Source of the DNA: Delphinapterus leucas
Lineage: Eukaryota > Chordata > Mammalia > Artiodactyla > Monodontidae
Reading direction: 5' to 3'
Length of the DNA: 64,000 nucleotides
Assembly (NCBI RefSeq): GCF_002288925.2
Contig: NW_022098008.1
Location: 8,042,036 to 8,106,035, forward strand
The notes below the pieces were generated by a model. It searched no databases. It saw nothing but the letters and a program-made list of their open reading frames with translations, and had not been told where the DNA came from. A program made the position numbers and the translations under genes. Positions 22,640 through 33,922 of the stretch are shown in pieces (within the stretch, counting starts at the first letter, position 1; the number at the start of each line of letters is the position of its first letter).

Positions 22640-25600
22640 AAATTATAAGAATAAGACAAGGATGTCATCTGTCACCACTCCCATTCAAGTTCATCCTGGG
22701 AAACCTAGGTAGTGCACTAAGACAAGAAAAGAAAAGGTAAGTTAATTAGGAAGGAATAATTAAAACTGTCTTTGTTCACTGATGACATGATTATTTGTGT
22801 AGAAAATCTCCCAATTAATCAACAAAAATACTCCTGAGACTAACTAGTGATTATAGAAAAGTTGCAGGATACAAGGCTAATGTTCAAAAGTCAATTGCTT
22901 TCCTATATACTAGTAATAAATAATTGGAATTTGAACTTTAAAAAAAATTACTTAGCACCAAAATAAGATACTTAGGTATAAATCTAGCAAAATATGTATA
23001 GGATGGATATACAGAACACTACAAAATTTTGATTAGAGAAATCAAAGAATCTATAAATAAATGGGGAGATATTTCATGTTTGCAGATTAGAAAACACAAT
23101 ATTATTACTATATCCATATTTCCCAACATGATATATAGATTCCAGCAAGCTATGTAGTGGATATCAACAAGCTGGTTTCAAACTTTATAGGAAAGGCTAA
23201 AGATCCAGAACACTCAACACAATACTGAAGAAGAAAAAAGTTGGAGGACTGACACTACCTGACTTTAGCACTTACCATAAAGCTACAGTAATCAAGACAG
23301 AGTAGTGAAAGAGTAGATACACAGATCACCAGAATAGTATGGAAGACCCAGAAATAGACCCATACAAATATCATTAGCTGATTTTTGACAAAGAAGCAAG
23401 GGTAACTTAACAGGGAAAGAACAGTGTTTTCAACAAATGATGCTGGTACAATTGGGCATTCATATCACAGAAAAAGTGAATTAGACAAAGACATACAACT
23501 TTCACAAAAGTTAACACACATAGATCATAAATCTAAATACAAAATACAATGCTATAAAACTTCTGGAAGAAAACATAGGAGAAAATATGTGACTGAGCTT
23601 AGCAAAGAATTTCAGATATAACACCAACGGTATAATACATGAGAGAAAAAATTGATTAATTAGACATTACTGAAGTAAATATTTTGGATATATGAAAGAC
23701 ACAGTTAAGAGAATTAAAAGACAAGCCACAGACTGGAAGAAAATATTTACAAAAGACTTATTTGATAAAGGAATATATCTGAAATATATAGAGAACTCTT
23801 AAAACTAAACTGTAACAGAAGGAACAACCCAATTAAAAAATGCGCAAAGATCTGAACTGACACCTCACCAAAGGAGACATACAGATTGAAAATAAACATA
23901 TGTAAAGATGCTCAGCATCATTTCTCATTAGGGGAGTGGAAATTAAACCAGGTAGATACCACTACACATTTATTATAACATACAAAATCCAAAAACTATG
24001 AATACTGAGTTCTGGAAAGGGTGCAGAACAATAGGAACTCTCGTTCATGGCTGGTGGGGATGTGAAATAATACTGCCACTTTGGAAGGCAGATTGGCAGT
24101 TCCTTACAAATTTAAATGCTAAACATAGTCTTGCCATATGATCCAGCAGCTGTGCTCCTGAGCACTTACCCAACTGACTTGAAAACTTATGTCCACACAA
24201 AATTCTGCATATGAATATTTATAGCAGCTTTATTATAATCACCAAAACCTGGGAGCAACCAAGATTCTTTCAACTGGTGAATGGATAAACTGTGGTACAT
24301 CCACACAGTGGAATGTTATTCAGCAATAAAAATAAATGAGCTATCAAGTTACAAAAAGACAAGCAGCACATTGCTAAGGGAAAGAAGCCAGTCTGAAAAG
24401 GCAAGATACTGTATGATTTCAGCTATATGACATTATGGTAAATGCAAAACTCTAAAGGCCATAAAGTGACCAGTGGTTGCCGGGAGCTCAGGGAGAGGGA
24501 TAGAAGATTAAATGGATGAAGTGCAGGAAACTTTTAGGACAATAAGACTATTTTTATGAAAACATAACGATGAATATATGATGTTATGCATTTGTCAAAA
24601 TCCATAGAATTTTACCAGATAAAGAGTGAACCTTAGTGTATGAAAATTTAAAAAAAATCATTTGGAATGTTGGGCTATCCTAATAAGAGACACAGAATGT
24701 GACAAGAGAATCTAAATCTATTACAAATGTATATAATTTCTCCTCACCCTCATTAAAAGGGGTGAGGAGAAAAGTGGCTGACCTAAGTGACTTTGGAAAC
24801 GAGCAGAGTTTCTAAAACTAAAGGCCAAAGGAACTGCTCATAAACACAGTATGCTAGTTGATAAAGTTGTTTCCCATGGGGTGTGGGTTAACGTTGATAC
24901 TGCTCTACATGCACCCTAGAATTAAACAAATAAGTAAATGAATGGCAAGCGGTGGGAGACAGGTTTCTCCCTGTAGGACTGAGAATTTACAGGTGAGCAC
25001 AGGGAGGAGGCTAGAATGATGCCTGCGGTACTGTATTAGAGATGGAGACAGGAGTGTGAACTTACGTTTAGCCTAATACAAACGTAAATTGTTACGTACA
25101 GAAATATTTATAGCTATGCATATACATGAAGGTTAATATATACCCATTTATTTCCTTGTTCTATCAGCTGAGAGAGCCTAAAAGAAACAACACCCTAGGA
25201 GCAATGAACACCCCTAGCACCCAAATCTTGGTATCTGATACCATCTTCCAATAGAAAGAATCTGGGCTCCTTGAAGAAATGGCTGGTTCTAGAACTGAGG
25301 CAGGGAAAATACTAGGTAAGCCTGGAGCATCTTGTAGTCCCAGATAATGAGAAAGTACCAAAAAGGAAACACCCTCATGATGGGTTATGTCAATAAGACA
25401 TAGGTGCCACTCAAAGGGTTCCCAATAAACAAAGCTGGACTGTGTGAGCAATAAAATTAATAAGCCCTGAATCGTAAAATACATAAAATAAGGTAGCCTC
25501 TGAAGAGTAAAATAAATATGCATGAGTCGGTACTGATAGAAATGACTGAACAAAGTTGTAAATGGGAAGAAGAGGCCAATCTCCTATACAGCGTATTTCC

Positions 25601-26285
25601 AAATAACTTACGTAGATACTCTGTCTCCAAGGAGCATAACTCCTACTCCTGAAGTGTGAATCGTGCATAGTAACTACCTTCCAAAGAGCACAGTTTGGAG
25701 AGGGGTTGGGGGAAGAGTAACTTCACCATAGAGAAACTTGAAAAGTACTAGTTCAAGGTCAATAACAACAGTCATAAGTCATGTTGATCTTATGTACCCT
25801 CACTATTATGGGATGAAAATGGCACTTTCCCTCTGTGGTCTTTCTCCCAATAACCAATAATCCCATGCTTATCAGGATAAGAATTCCAGGTATATCCCAA
25901 AATTGGGGCATCCTACAAAATATCTGACCAGTACTCCTCAAAACTGTCAGTCATCAAAAATAAGGAAAGTCTCAGAAAGAGCCAGGGTCAAGAGAAACCT
26001 AAGGAGACGTGACAACTAAGTCTAATGTGGTGTCCTGGATAGGATCCCGGAAAAACAAAAAAAGGATATTAGGTACAAATGAAGGAAATATGAATAAAGT
26101 ATGGATTTTAATAAATAATAATATATCAATATTGGTTAATTAATTGTAACCAGTGTACTGTGCTCATGTAGTATGTTACGAATGGGGAAGGTTGGTAGGG
26201 AAAAGACGGGAGTCTTCTGTAATATGTTCTCAATTTTTCTTTACATTTAAAACTATTCTAAAAATTAAAGTCTGTGAAACTTTTT
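22640..26285 (+). mobile_element. Ancient L1M element: ORF2 second half and long 3' UTR
   Basis: 22640-24370 follows ORF2 from the RT domain to the C-terminus. Landmarks include AGAATAAGACAAGGATGTC (RQGCP region), TTCACTGATGACATGATTAT (a D-D-M catalytic region, FTDDMI in translation), AGATTAGAAAACACAATATT, and GGCTGGTGGGGATGTGAAAT near the cysteine motif. The end is AACTGTGGTACATCCACACAG. After that comes a long mammal-wide L1M 3' UTR with TTTGTCAAAATCCATAGAATTTTACCAG and ACTGAGGCAGGG, ending at AAACTATTCTAAAAATTAAAG near 26270. The coding part has many stops and shifts and is non-functional. Diverged far more than the two full-length L1s. Treating it as one element from 22640 to 26285 is an inference from order and orientation. 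Confidence 0.78.
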
Positions 26286-26329
26286 AATTAGATCATGAAA
26301 ATTCCCTTTCAGTTCTTTAATATCCCCAG

Positions 26330-27035
26330 TCACTTGCAGGATAAGATCGAAACTCCATCCTTAGCCCTGAATTCCATCACTTATTTTCTCCTCTTTCCAA
26401 CACACGCTCCGTTTCACACTTGTGGGAGCTTTTCATGGTTCAGCAACAGCCAAAACAAACAAACAAACACCAAAACAATCACCACTCTCTTCCACAGTTC
26501 CTCATGTGGAACTGGACATTCCTTTACTCCAGATGTTTCCTGACAAATGGCTCATCTTTGAAGATTCAGCTTAGTTGTCCCATCCTCAGAGAAGTCTTCC
26601 CTGGCCTCTCCAAGATGGACTGAGTGGATGCACCTTCTCTGTGCAGTTTGGCTCTTAGGGAGTGCAATGTTTTGTATAGCCTTGCTACTTGCTACTCAGC
26701 ATGGTCCATGGACCAACAGCATAGGCATCACATGGGAGCTCATTAAAAATGTAGAATCTCACCTCACCCTAAGCCTACAAAATCAGAATCTGCATTTTAA
26801 CAAGATCTCCAGATGATTTGTAGCCATATTACAGTCGGAAATGCTTTGAGCATCCAAAATTTAGGTCTCTCCAAGCTCTTCACATGTGGGTCTCTGAATT
26901 TTTTTAATTGTCTGTATCCTTGCCAAGTTATGAAATCATTGAGGACAGGGGCCATGTTTCATTTGTTTTTTCTTTATCTCCAATATTATCACAGCATCTG
27001 GGACATTCATGGGAACAGAACTGAATTAATGACTG
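26330..27035 (+). mobile_element. L2 LINE 3' region, split by a MITE
   Basis: Left part (26330-26680) has the L2 pattern ending in CATCCTCAGAGAAGTCTTCCCTGG. Right part (26826-27035) continues with GTTATGAAATCATTGAGGACAGGGGCC and CACAGCATCTGGGACATTCATGG. The hAT-type MITE at 26681-26825 lies between them, so the L2 is the older element. Confidence 0.68.
26681..26825. mobile_element. hAT-Charlie-type MITE
   Basis: Landmarks of the small hAT family: CTCAGCATGGTCCATGGACC, AGCATAGGCATCACATGGGAGC, AAAATCAGAATCTGCATTTTAAC and TCTCCAGATGATTTG. Ends are approximate because terminal inverted repeats have decayed. Confidence 0.68.
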
Positions 27036-28796
27036 GCTCAAGGACACATTAAATGAGAGGCTGTATTGGAAAGATATAAGTTTTATAGGTTAATACCTAA
27101 CACTCCATTTATCCTTGTCAAAATTTAGGAGCCACTGAGAGACAGGCCAAGGGTCAGGCAGATGATGTACAAAACAGCAAGTTTACTGCAGATAAAGCTG
27201 ATTTGGGAGAACACGACTTTGCTCTACAACTAGGCAGCTTCTTTACACCTTGTCCAGAATTAAGCAGACATAAAGCTTATCCAAGCTTCCCCTTAGGGAA
27301 TGGGGATCTGCTCTTATAAAACGTTAAGGCATGGAGGCATAGACTTGTATTGTTCCTTCTCCAGGCAGAGTCCAAAGAGTGGAAACAGAGGTGTCTGTTC
27401 AACCTGGTCAGGGTCTTCTTTCTAATTCTCAGGCAGCCCTGCTCCCTACGTCCTGTAGTGAATAGTTAGTAGGTTACCCTGATGAAGTGATTAATTCTGC
27501 TACCCACAGTGGGAAATTCAGAGGAAAGACCAGGGATTATGGGAGAAAACAGAAATATAATACACGAGATAAGATCCTGAAGAACTAAAAGTCAGAGTGA
27601 AGATGGTGTAACTGACATGCATATAGAATTCTGAAGGGCTTGACTTGGCTGAATTTTGCCTTCTTTAGGATGAGACCCTCTGACCTGCTCCACTGTGAAC
27701 CAAACTAGATCTGAACTGTCTCCATGTGGTTTCCAGGTAAGCCAAGGGTGGTATAAAATGCCTGGCTCAGCATCCAGCCCCAACTAGCCACACCAAACTG
27801 AAGGGAATGAGGACCACTATTGTTCCACTTCTTCCAGTGAGCTCACTTTCCAAAATCTCTTCCTCTATTGACTGAAAAATTACATAATATGACACATAAT
27901 GGCATCATTAATCCATTTGATAAGGATGAACTCTAAACAACCAACCAATAGAAATAAGTTGAATTTTGAGATGACCAGGGACATGGAAAGATCCTTGAAT
28001 GTAGTCTAATACAAAACTACAAGAGCTCAGAACCATGTCATTTGAAGTATTATTTATTCTTTGCCTTTTGTACAATTGAACTCACAAAATTTGTGTTTTT
28101 CCCTAAAATCTTTGGTTTATATGTATTGTAGTATCATATGCATTATAAAAATGTAATATTATAACATCATATTATTATCATCCTCCATCAGGCAGAATAC
28201 CATACTCTGTAAGCTTCCAAGTCTTTTTGGAAAGCCTTTTACACAATGATTTAAGACCCATGTGTACGTTATCTTAAAAAATTAAGATGATGATACTCAC
28301 TAGTCATATACATTAAAAAAAAAACACACACACACAGTACAGTTTGGCAGCCACAATTTTGGAAGGTTTGAGTACTGATATAATTACCCTGGGGGAGCAG
28401 ACTCCTCCCGAGGCACAAGGGGCTTTAAACACAACTCAGCAAACCATTCTTATGCTCAGGCAAACATCCAGTGGTAGTTTCCTCTAGTTCTGTTAGAAAG
28501 AAATCTATGTTAGGAATATAGGATGTAAATGCTTAGAATTCATGACCATATACCTCTAGCTACTGCCCCTGGCAGACATCACTAATTGATCACAGCAGTC
28601 TTCTGTCTCAACCTAGATGGAGTCTTCTCAACCCAGAGCTTGAGGCAGCCACAATTAATTGATTGGAGTTTGCACATGAAATGAAAACTATCTGCTTTCC
28701 AGAGCTGGGACCTTCCTCTCTCACCTGCTCTTCCCCCCATACACAGAGCTGCATGTACATGCCTCAGCTGCTTCTGCTTTTGCTGTGATTTTTTCA
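27036..28796. other. Unassigned sequence, possible antisense LTR debris
   Basis: 27120-27560 (AACAGCAAGTTTACTGCAG and downstream) has the flavour of an old LTR in reverse, but I cannot name it. A TATA-like GGTATAAAATG is at about 27750 with no supporting gene. 28300-28340 is a short A-run plus CA repeat. No exon is supported. Confidence 0.4.
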
Positions 28797-29254
28797 GAAT
28801 GTCAGCTCAAGCTCTATATGCCTTACTGTCATATTGCCAGCATCTAGCCAAGTGCGTGGCACATTTTTGTTATAAGATTAGAAGAAAGGGTCAAGGGAGG
28901 TGCCAAAAACTGAAACAGGGACTAGGAGAGAAGAGCAGGTCTGAGCTAAGCCCAGAACAAGTTCAGTTTGAACTGAGTGAGTCTGAGGTTTTGGTAGGAC
29001 ATCCCTGCCACCCTCCTCCACTGCAATCTACACCCCAAAGGACAGAGACTTTGGAGGGTTCAGATCTGCCTCTGCAGCTCATACAGGTCCAGACTGTATT
29101 TGCTGAAAGTAGGGTGAATTCACAGGGCACATGCACAAGACCTTTGCATGTGTGTGTCTGGAGAGCAAAGGTAGACTGGATCTGCACCAGGGGTAGGTAT
29201 GAGAGGCATCAAGGAAAAGTTCACAGGCAAATCTACAGAGAATGGGACCTATAA
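28797..29254 (+). other. Open frame of 151 codons behind an acceptor-like sequence; coding status unknown
   Basis: An ATG at 28799 opens a frame to 29254 (151 codons), outside any repeat I recognise. Immediately upstream, 28765-28796 is pyrimidine-rich and ends in TTTTTTCAG, which resembles a 3' splice site placed two bases before the ATG. The translation is basic near residues 27-50 and shows no signal peptide, membrane segment or domain that I know. No matching donor, upstream exon or polyadenylation signal could be tied to it. A chance frame or exonised old repeat is more likely than a conserved gene. Confidence 0.2.
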
Positions 29255-30297
29255 CATAACCTGGTAATATTCTCTTCTGATGAAAGCACTAGAGAACAGT
29301 TTTATCATTTAAACAATCAAAGGGGAGACTATAAGAAAAAAAGTGGACTTTTGCTCTTTGAAATGGATTAATTGACCACACAATACAACCTTACAGAAGC
29401 ATAGAATACACTTCATCTCGACTAAAATATGTCAAGGAAAAACACTTTTGGAGTGCTAAAGATACAATAATTAATATTTGTATATTATATCTATAATATA
29501 GTTATATATCTATAGTAATCTCTATTACATATCACATTTTATACTATTGTATTATGTTATATCATAAATATACTTATAAAAATGAAACTGGACAAAATGT
29601 ATCTTGGAAATCAAGTACGCTGGAACCACAAGCCCACTGGGTTTAGTCATATATTTAACAACTGGGCTGAAGTCTGGGCATATTAGTTTTGTTGTTATAT
29701 ATTAGCATCAGGTCTTGTTATATATTAGCATCAGCACTGTGTATACTGCTGGTGCAAACCACCCAGCCAGAGCTGACGGCAGTTGATAAATGACATATAC
29801 TAGTATAATTCATACTATAGGGTGCCAAGGAGGAAGCCTAATTATTTCTACAAATCATTTTCAAGAAAAGCATAGTGCATTGTCCTATATATAGAATTAA
29901 GTATTTCTCCATAATGCAGGCAAACTTTACAGATCATGCCACTTTGATAGTATCTTTTAAACAGCAGTTGAATGACTCTGTTTCACAAAATCTTCAGTTC
30001 CTAGATTTATTCATCAGCACCTCAAAAGCAGATAATCGTCCTAAATGTCAGAGTGTCATCAGGAAGACAAAGCTGTTGCCACTGGGGAAAATGTAAAAAA
30101 AAAAAAATCTTATTCTTGAGGAAAGAAAACAGAATGTTGATCCAGCTATCCTTACTATTATCACTAGGCATTTCCCAGAGACTGGATTACCAGATGGGAG
30201 ATCTGGTCCGCCCTGAACTCCTTCCTAGGGGCCATCAATCCTGAGAAATTCCTTGAGATTTTGCTTTGTCATGTTATTAATCACACACAGACCTGTA
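29255..30297. other. Unassigned AT-rich sequence
   Basis: 29455-29590 is very AT-rich (TATATCTATAATATAG type). A 20-bp repeat lies at 29692-29734. No gene or repeat family is otherwise recognised. Confidence 0.45.
29692..29734. repeat. 20-bp direct repeat with 3-bp spacer
   Basis: The 20-bp word TTGTTATATATTAGCATCAG occurs exactly at 29692-29711 and 29715-29734, separated by GTC. Probably a local slippage duplication. Confidence 0.9.
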
Positions 30298-30860
30298 GTG
30301 TGATGTTCAGGGTAACTTTATTTACAAGAGTAGCAAGAAAAAAGAGAGAAGGAAGGAAGGAAGGAAGAAAGGGAAGAAGGAAGGAAGGAAGGAAGGAAGC
30401 AAGGGAAGAAGGAAGGAAGGAAGGAAGGAAGGGAAGAAGGAAGGAAGGAAAGGAAGAAGGAAGGAAGGAAGGGAGGGAGGGAGGGAAAAAATAGGAGCAA
30501 AGAAAAGAAATCATCTAAAGGTCCAATGTATGAGGAAATGGCCAAACAAATAACATTATATCCATGTACTGGAAACTAGCAACTATATGCCTGGGAAAAT
30601 TTGCTTTTCAAAAACCTTAATGTTATGGAGAAATTCTCCTAATAAAATGTTAACTTTTTAAAGTAGAATTTAACGTAGTATATACCCCAAAATTCCAATT
30701 TTATTTTAAAACACTTGTTACTATAAAAATGAACTTAAACATTAATAGTAATTATATCTTGGTAACAGTTTAATGGATTATTTTTATATCCTTCTACCTG
30801 TTTTTCTGTATTTGTTATTATTCTGTATTACCCATCAATATAAATATCTAGTTACCCTTT
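30298..30860 (+). mobile_element. Ancient L1ME-type 3' fragment interrupted by a purine tract
   Basis: Left: GTAACTTTATTTACAAGAG. Right: GGTCCAATGTATGAGGAAATGGCC and ACATTATATCCATGTACTGG. This matches the standard L1M C-terminal/3' UTR series (island of poly-purine expanded between them). Downstream, AATAGTAATTATATCTTGG and TTTTTCTGTATTTGTTATT fit an L1ME 3' UTR. Highly diverged. Confidence 0.5.
30335..30491 (+). repeat. (GGAA)n polypurine tract
   Basis: 157 bases of purine on the plus strand with a single interruption (C at 30400). Made of GGAA, GGGAA and GAA units in repeating blocks. Able in principle to form triplex (H-DNA). The overlapping open frames are only low-complexity translations. 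Confidence 0.95.
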
Positions 30861-32261
30861 GTGTGTGTATTTTTCACACATATAAAATATTCAATAAAAA
30901 TTTTAAATCATGATGTTTTTGTACAGACAAGAGAAAGATAACTTGAGTTATTAATATATAATTCAAATACATGTCCTAATATATGATGTACTTTAATTCG
31001 GAGTCACTAACTTATGATGCCTTTTTAAAAAACCCACAGAACAAATGGAACTTGCTTTGGTGTGTCAATTTACAGAGCCTGCCATACCTAATGATCTCTC
31101 AGAAGCCAGTGCATTATGACATAACAGTACATCACTGGAAATGAGTCTTAAAAGCATAAATATTTACAGGCTGCAGAGAATTCTATCCATGGTTTTGTTG
31201 TTTATACTAAACTATTGCCAGATGAAACAAGGGCCACCAGTGAAAGGGGAAGCGTGGATGCTTTCACTCTACCTGGGAAAGGTTTTTGACTTTCAGGTGA
31301 TGCTGGCGTCCTTATGCAGTTCTATCTTGTGATCCTCCTGCCAGTGAGAATCCCAGGAGAACTGCTTGATGAGACTGATGGACTGTGGTGGGGAGTGGAA
31401 GGGCCAGGCAAATCATGCCCTGGGCTCAGATGAAGGTTTAAGGATCCCAACATGGATCTGTTCTTTCTGCTCTCTACTGTCCTACTCTAGCCAGCAGAGT
31501 CATTTGTGCCTGCAGCATATTCCCCAGCATCTCCAAGGGCCGTGCACAGAGCAGGGCAGAAATTGTTGTCCAATGACAGTAAATTTCCTGGTGTCACCAG
31601 CTCCATCCTTGTATTTCTCTAAAGCTTCAAGAAGGCAGAGTTGGTGTCGCATCCTCCTTTACGGCTCTCTGAAGCACCTGCAGAGACAGCTCGCCTACAG
31701 TAGGTCTTCACTTAGCACTTGCTTTGTTTAACTCTAATTGAATGAGGCACTGGGGAATAGAAGGTGAGAGCCCTTCTATAGATGAGAATCGATGGGGAAC
31801 TTCGTGGGTAGCTTGGTGCTGGACATGCCTAGGTCCAATCAAAAGAGACACTGCGAGAAATCCCCGGAGTCACTGACATGGGAGAACGGACTCTTGCATA
31901 GAGAAAAAAGTAACCAAAAACTTCTTTCAAAACAAAGAAGCAAATTAACCATTGCCCCATGCCTGGGAGATTTAAGTACCAAAAACCTCAGAACAAAGAC
32001 GTAATTTTTCATCCTGTGCTTAGATAACTATGCTAAGTGATATTAATTATCTATCAATAGAAAGCTGGGAACCCTTTAAACCATTAATGGAGTGACCTTT
32101 ACAAAGCTTCAATATTCTTGCCGTGTACGGAAGGTTGATTTATCACTTGTGCAGGTTAAATGAAGTCTTACATGGTTATATGAAAATGTGTCCTTTTCAG
32201 AAATAGAGCAATTCTAGAAGTCTACTGAATAAAGAATAATCTGTTGGGATTGTTTTTAAAA
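30861..32261. other. Unassigned sequence with a possible L2 3' fragment
   Basis: About 31480-31735 has an L2-like order (AAAGCTTCAAGAAGGCAGAG, then a CTACAGTAGGTCTTCACTTA word) but is too diverged for a firm call. A 121-codon frame at 31366-31731 overlaps it and shows no domain. The rest is unassigned. Confidence 0.4.
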
Positions 32262-32362
32262 ATAGAGATTCCCAGATATCCCTCAAAGATTCTGATTGAA
32301 TAAATCTGAGACAAGGCTGGGATTTGCATTTTCGACAAGTACCATAGGTGAGTTGGATGCAG
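32262..32362. mobile_element. hAT-Charlie-type MITE fragment
   Basis: Short stretch with AAAGATTCTGATTGAATAAA and GGGATTTGCATTTTCGACAAG words typical of the small hAT elements. Truncated on the right by the L1 3' end. Confidence 0.45.
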
Positions 32363-32365
32363 GTA

Positions 32366-32745
32366 TTTCTTTCCTTTTTTTAAAATTAATTTTTATTGGC
32401 ATATAGTTGATTTTACAATGTTGTGTTAGTTTCTGCTGTACAGAAAAGTGAATTAGTTATACATATACATATATCCAGTCTTTTTTAGATTCTTTTCCTA
32501 TACAGGTCATTACAGAGTATTGAACAGAGTTCCCTGTGCTATACAGTAGGTCCTTATTAGTTATCTATTTTATATATAGTAGTGTGTATATGTCAACCCC
32601 AATCTCCCAGTTTATCCCTCCCCCTTCCCCCCTTGGTAACCATAAGTTTGCTTTCTACATCTGTGACTCTGTTTCTGCTTTGTAAATAAGTTTATCTGTA
32701 CCATTTTTTTAGATTCCACATGTCATACGATATTGCTTATATGCA
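32366..32745 (-). mobile_element. 5'-truncated L1 3' UTR, minus strand
   Basis: Begins with the T-rich tail and AATTTTTATTGGCATATAG, then TTCTGCTGTACAGAAAAGTG, GAGTTCCCTGTGCTATACAG and CCATAAGTTTGC. It runs to ACATGTCATACGATATTGC. Same 3' UTR type as the fragments at 1717, 14478, 36473 and 38226. Confidence 0.88.
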
Positions 32746-33233
32746 GATGTGTGTATTTCTGATGTACGTTGGACAATGGAGACAGAAGAAAGAGACAGAC
32801 AGACTTTGGTGTTAAGTAGATGCCCACTTCCACACACTTCTGGGGGCAAAAGGGTGAGTCCCCTAAGTTCTGGAAGGCTCAGTGTCTGCATCTTTATTAT
32901 GGGGATCACATCAAACACCATGAAATGCTAGGAATGTGAAGAACCTTGCCCAGTAGATGCTCCATAGCGTATCATTCCCACCAGGTCCAGAAGCCCACTG
33001 TGTAACCAGACTGTAAAAACCGTGGCTGTAGGAAGGCAAATCAGGGTAAAATGGAGAACTTGAGGGCCTTTGCATGTTGGCAGCTTCATGCCTGGGGACT
33101 GGCTGCTTCAGTACAAGACACAGATCACTTAGAACTGGACACTGGGAAAAAGTGCTCAGCAAAGATGGCCCTGACCATCATTACATGGGCACCACCTGCA
33201 TCTGCTAATATAGGGCATTTAAAAGCTTAAGCT
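32746..33233. other. Unassigned sequence
   Basis: No repeat or exon recognised. Short overlapping frames on both strands only. Confidence 0.45.
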
Positions 33234-33443
33234 GGGGCTTCCCTGGTGGCGCAGTGGTTGAGAGCCCGCCTGCCGATGCAGGGGACACGGGTTCATGCCC
33301 TGGTCCGGGAAGATCCCATATGCCGCGGGCCTGTGAGCCATAGCCACTGAGCCTGTGCGTCTGGAGCCTGTGCTCCGCAAAGGGAGAGGCCACAACAGTG
33401 AGAGGCCCACGTACCTGAAGAAAAAAAAAAAAAAAAAAAAAAA
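33234..33443 (+). mobile_element. CHR-family tRNA-derived SINE with 13-bp target-site duplication
   Basis: Complete plus-strand copy. The tRNA-like head carries an A-box-like TGGCGCAGTGG (33247-33257) and B-box-like GGTTCATGCCC (33290-33300). The tRNA-unrelated body and a long poly-A follow. The exact duplication AAAAGCTTAAGCT lies at 33221-33233 and 33444-33456. RNA polymerase III promoter boxes are inferred from the tRNA ancestry. One of the youngest-looking SINEs here. Confidence 0.95.
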
Positions 33444-33575
33444 AAAAGCTTAAGCTAACTGAGGTGCCCCTGCAAACTGTTCCAGTACCACTCTGAACAG
33501 AGGACTCTGATTCCTGCCCATTTACTTACTTTTACCAACCCTATTGCTTCGTTCTGGCCTGGCCAGGCTCCTTCC

Positions 33576-33661
<86 letters not shown>
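33576..33661. repeat. (ATCT)n tetranucleotide microsatellite
   Basis: About 20 ATCT units, interrupted once near 33617 by an extra TA step. Likely length-polymorphic. Confidence 0.97.
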
Positions 33662-33662
<1 letters not shown>

Positions 33663-33749
33663 GTGACCTTTAACATTTTTGCCCATGTACTTAATTAATC
33701 ACTCCTGTAAAAATATCCAAATATCCAATGGACTCCAGATACCTAGGGG

Positions 33750-33922
33750 TGACCCTTCTCAAAGTGTAGTCCCCAGACCAGTAGTATCAGAATTTCCTGG
33801 GAACATGTTAGAAATGCAAATTTGCAAGTTCCATCCCAGACCTACTGAATTTGGAACTCTAGGAGTGTTTAAGAAGCCATCCAGATGATTCTGGTACATT
33901 TTCAAGATTGAAAGCTATTGTA
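33750..33922. mobile_element. hAT-Charlie-type MITE
   Basis: Well-preserved order: CTTCTCAAAGTGTAGTCCCCAGACC, TAGTATCAGAATTTCCTGGG, TTAGAAATGCAAATTTGC, CAGACCTACTGAATTTGG and CATCCAGATGATTCTGG. The left end is close to the usual CAGTGGTTCTCAAA-type terminus. Confidence 0.75.

Noticed and set aside
27745..27760. TATA-box promoter (GGTATAAAATG)
   Set aside because: No initiator, CpG island, open frame or exon follows; such words are common in AT-rich DNA.
30261..30545. Lys/Arg/Glu-rich or Ser/Pro/Leu-rich frames
   Set aside because: Translations of the GGAA polypurine tract; low complexity, no gene.
33234..33443. Functional tRNA gene
   Set aside because: The tRNA-like A and B boxes belong to the head of a CHR SINE with poly-A tail and target-site duplication; there is no cloverleaf-complete tRNA.
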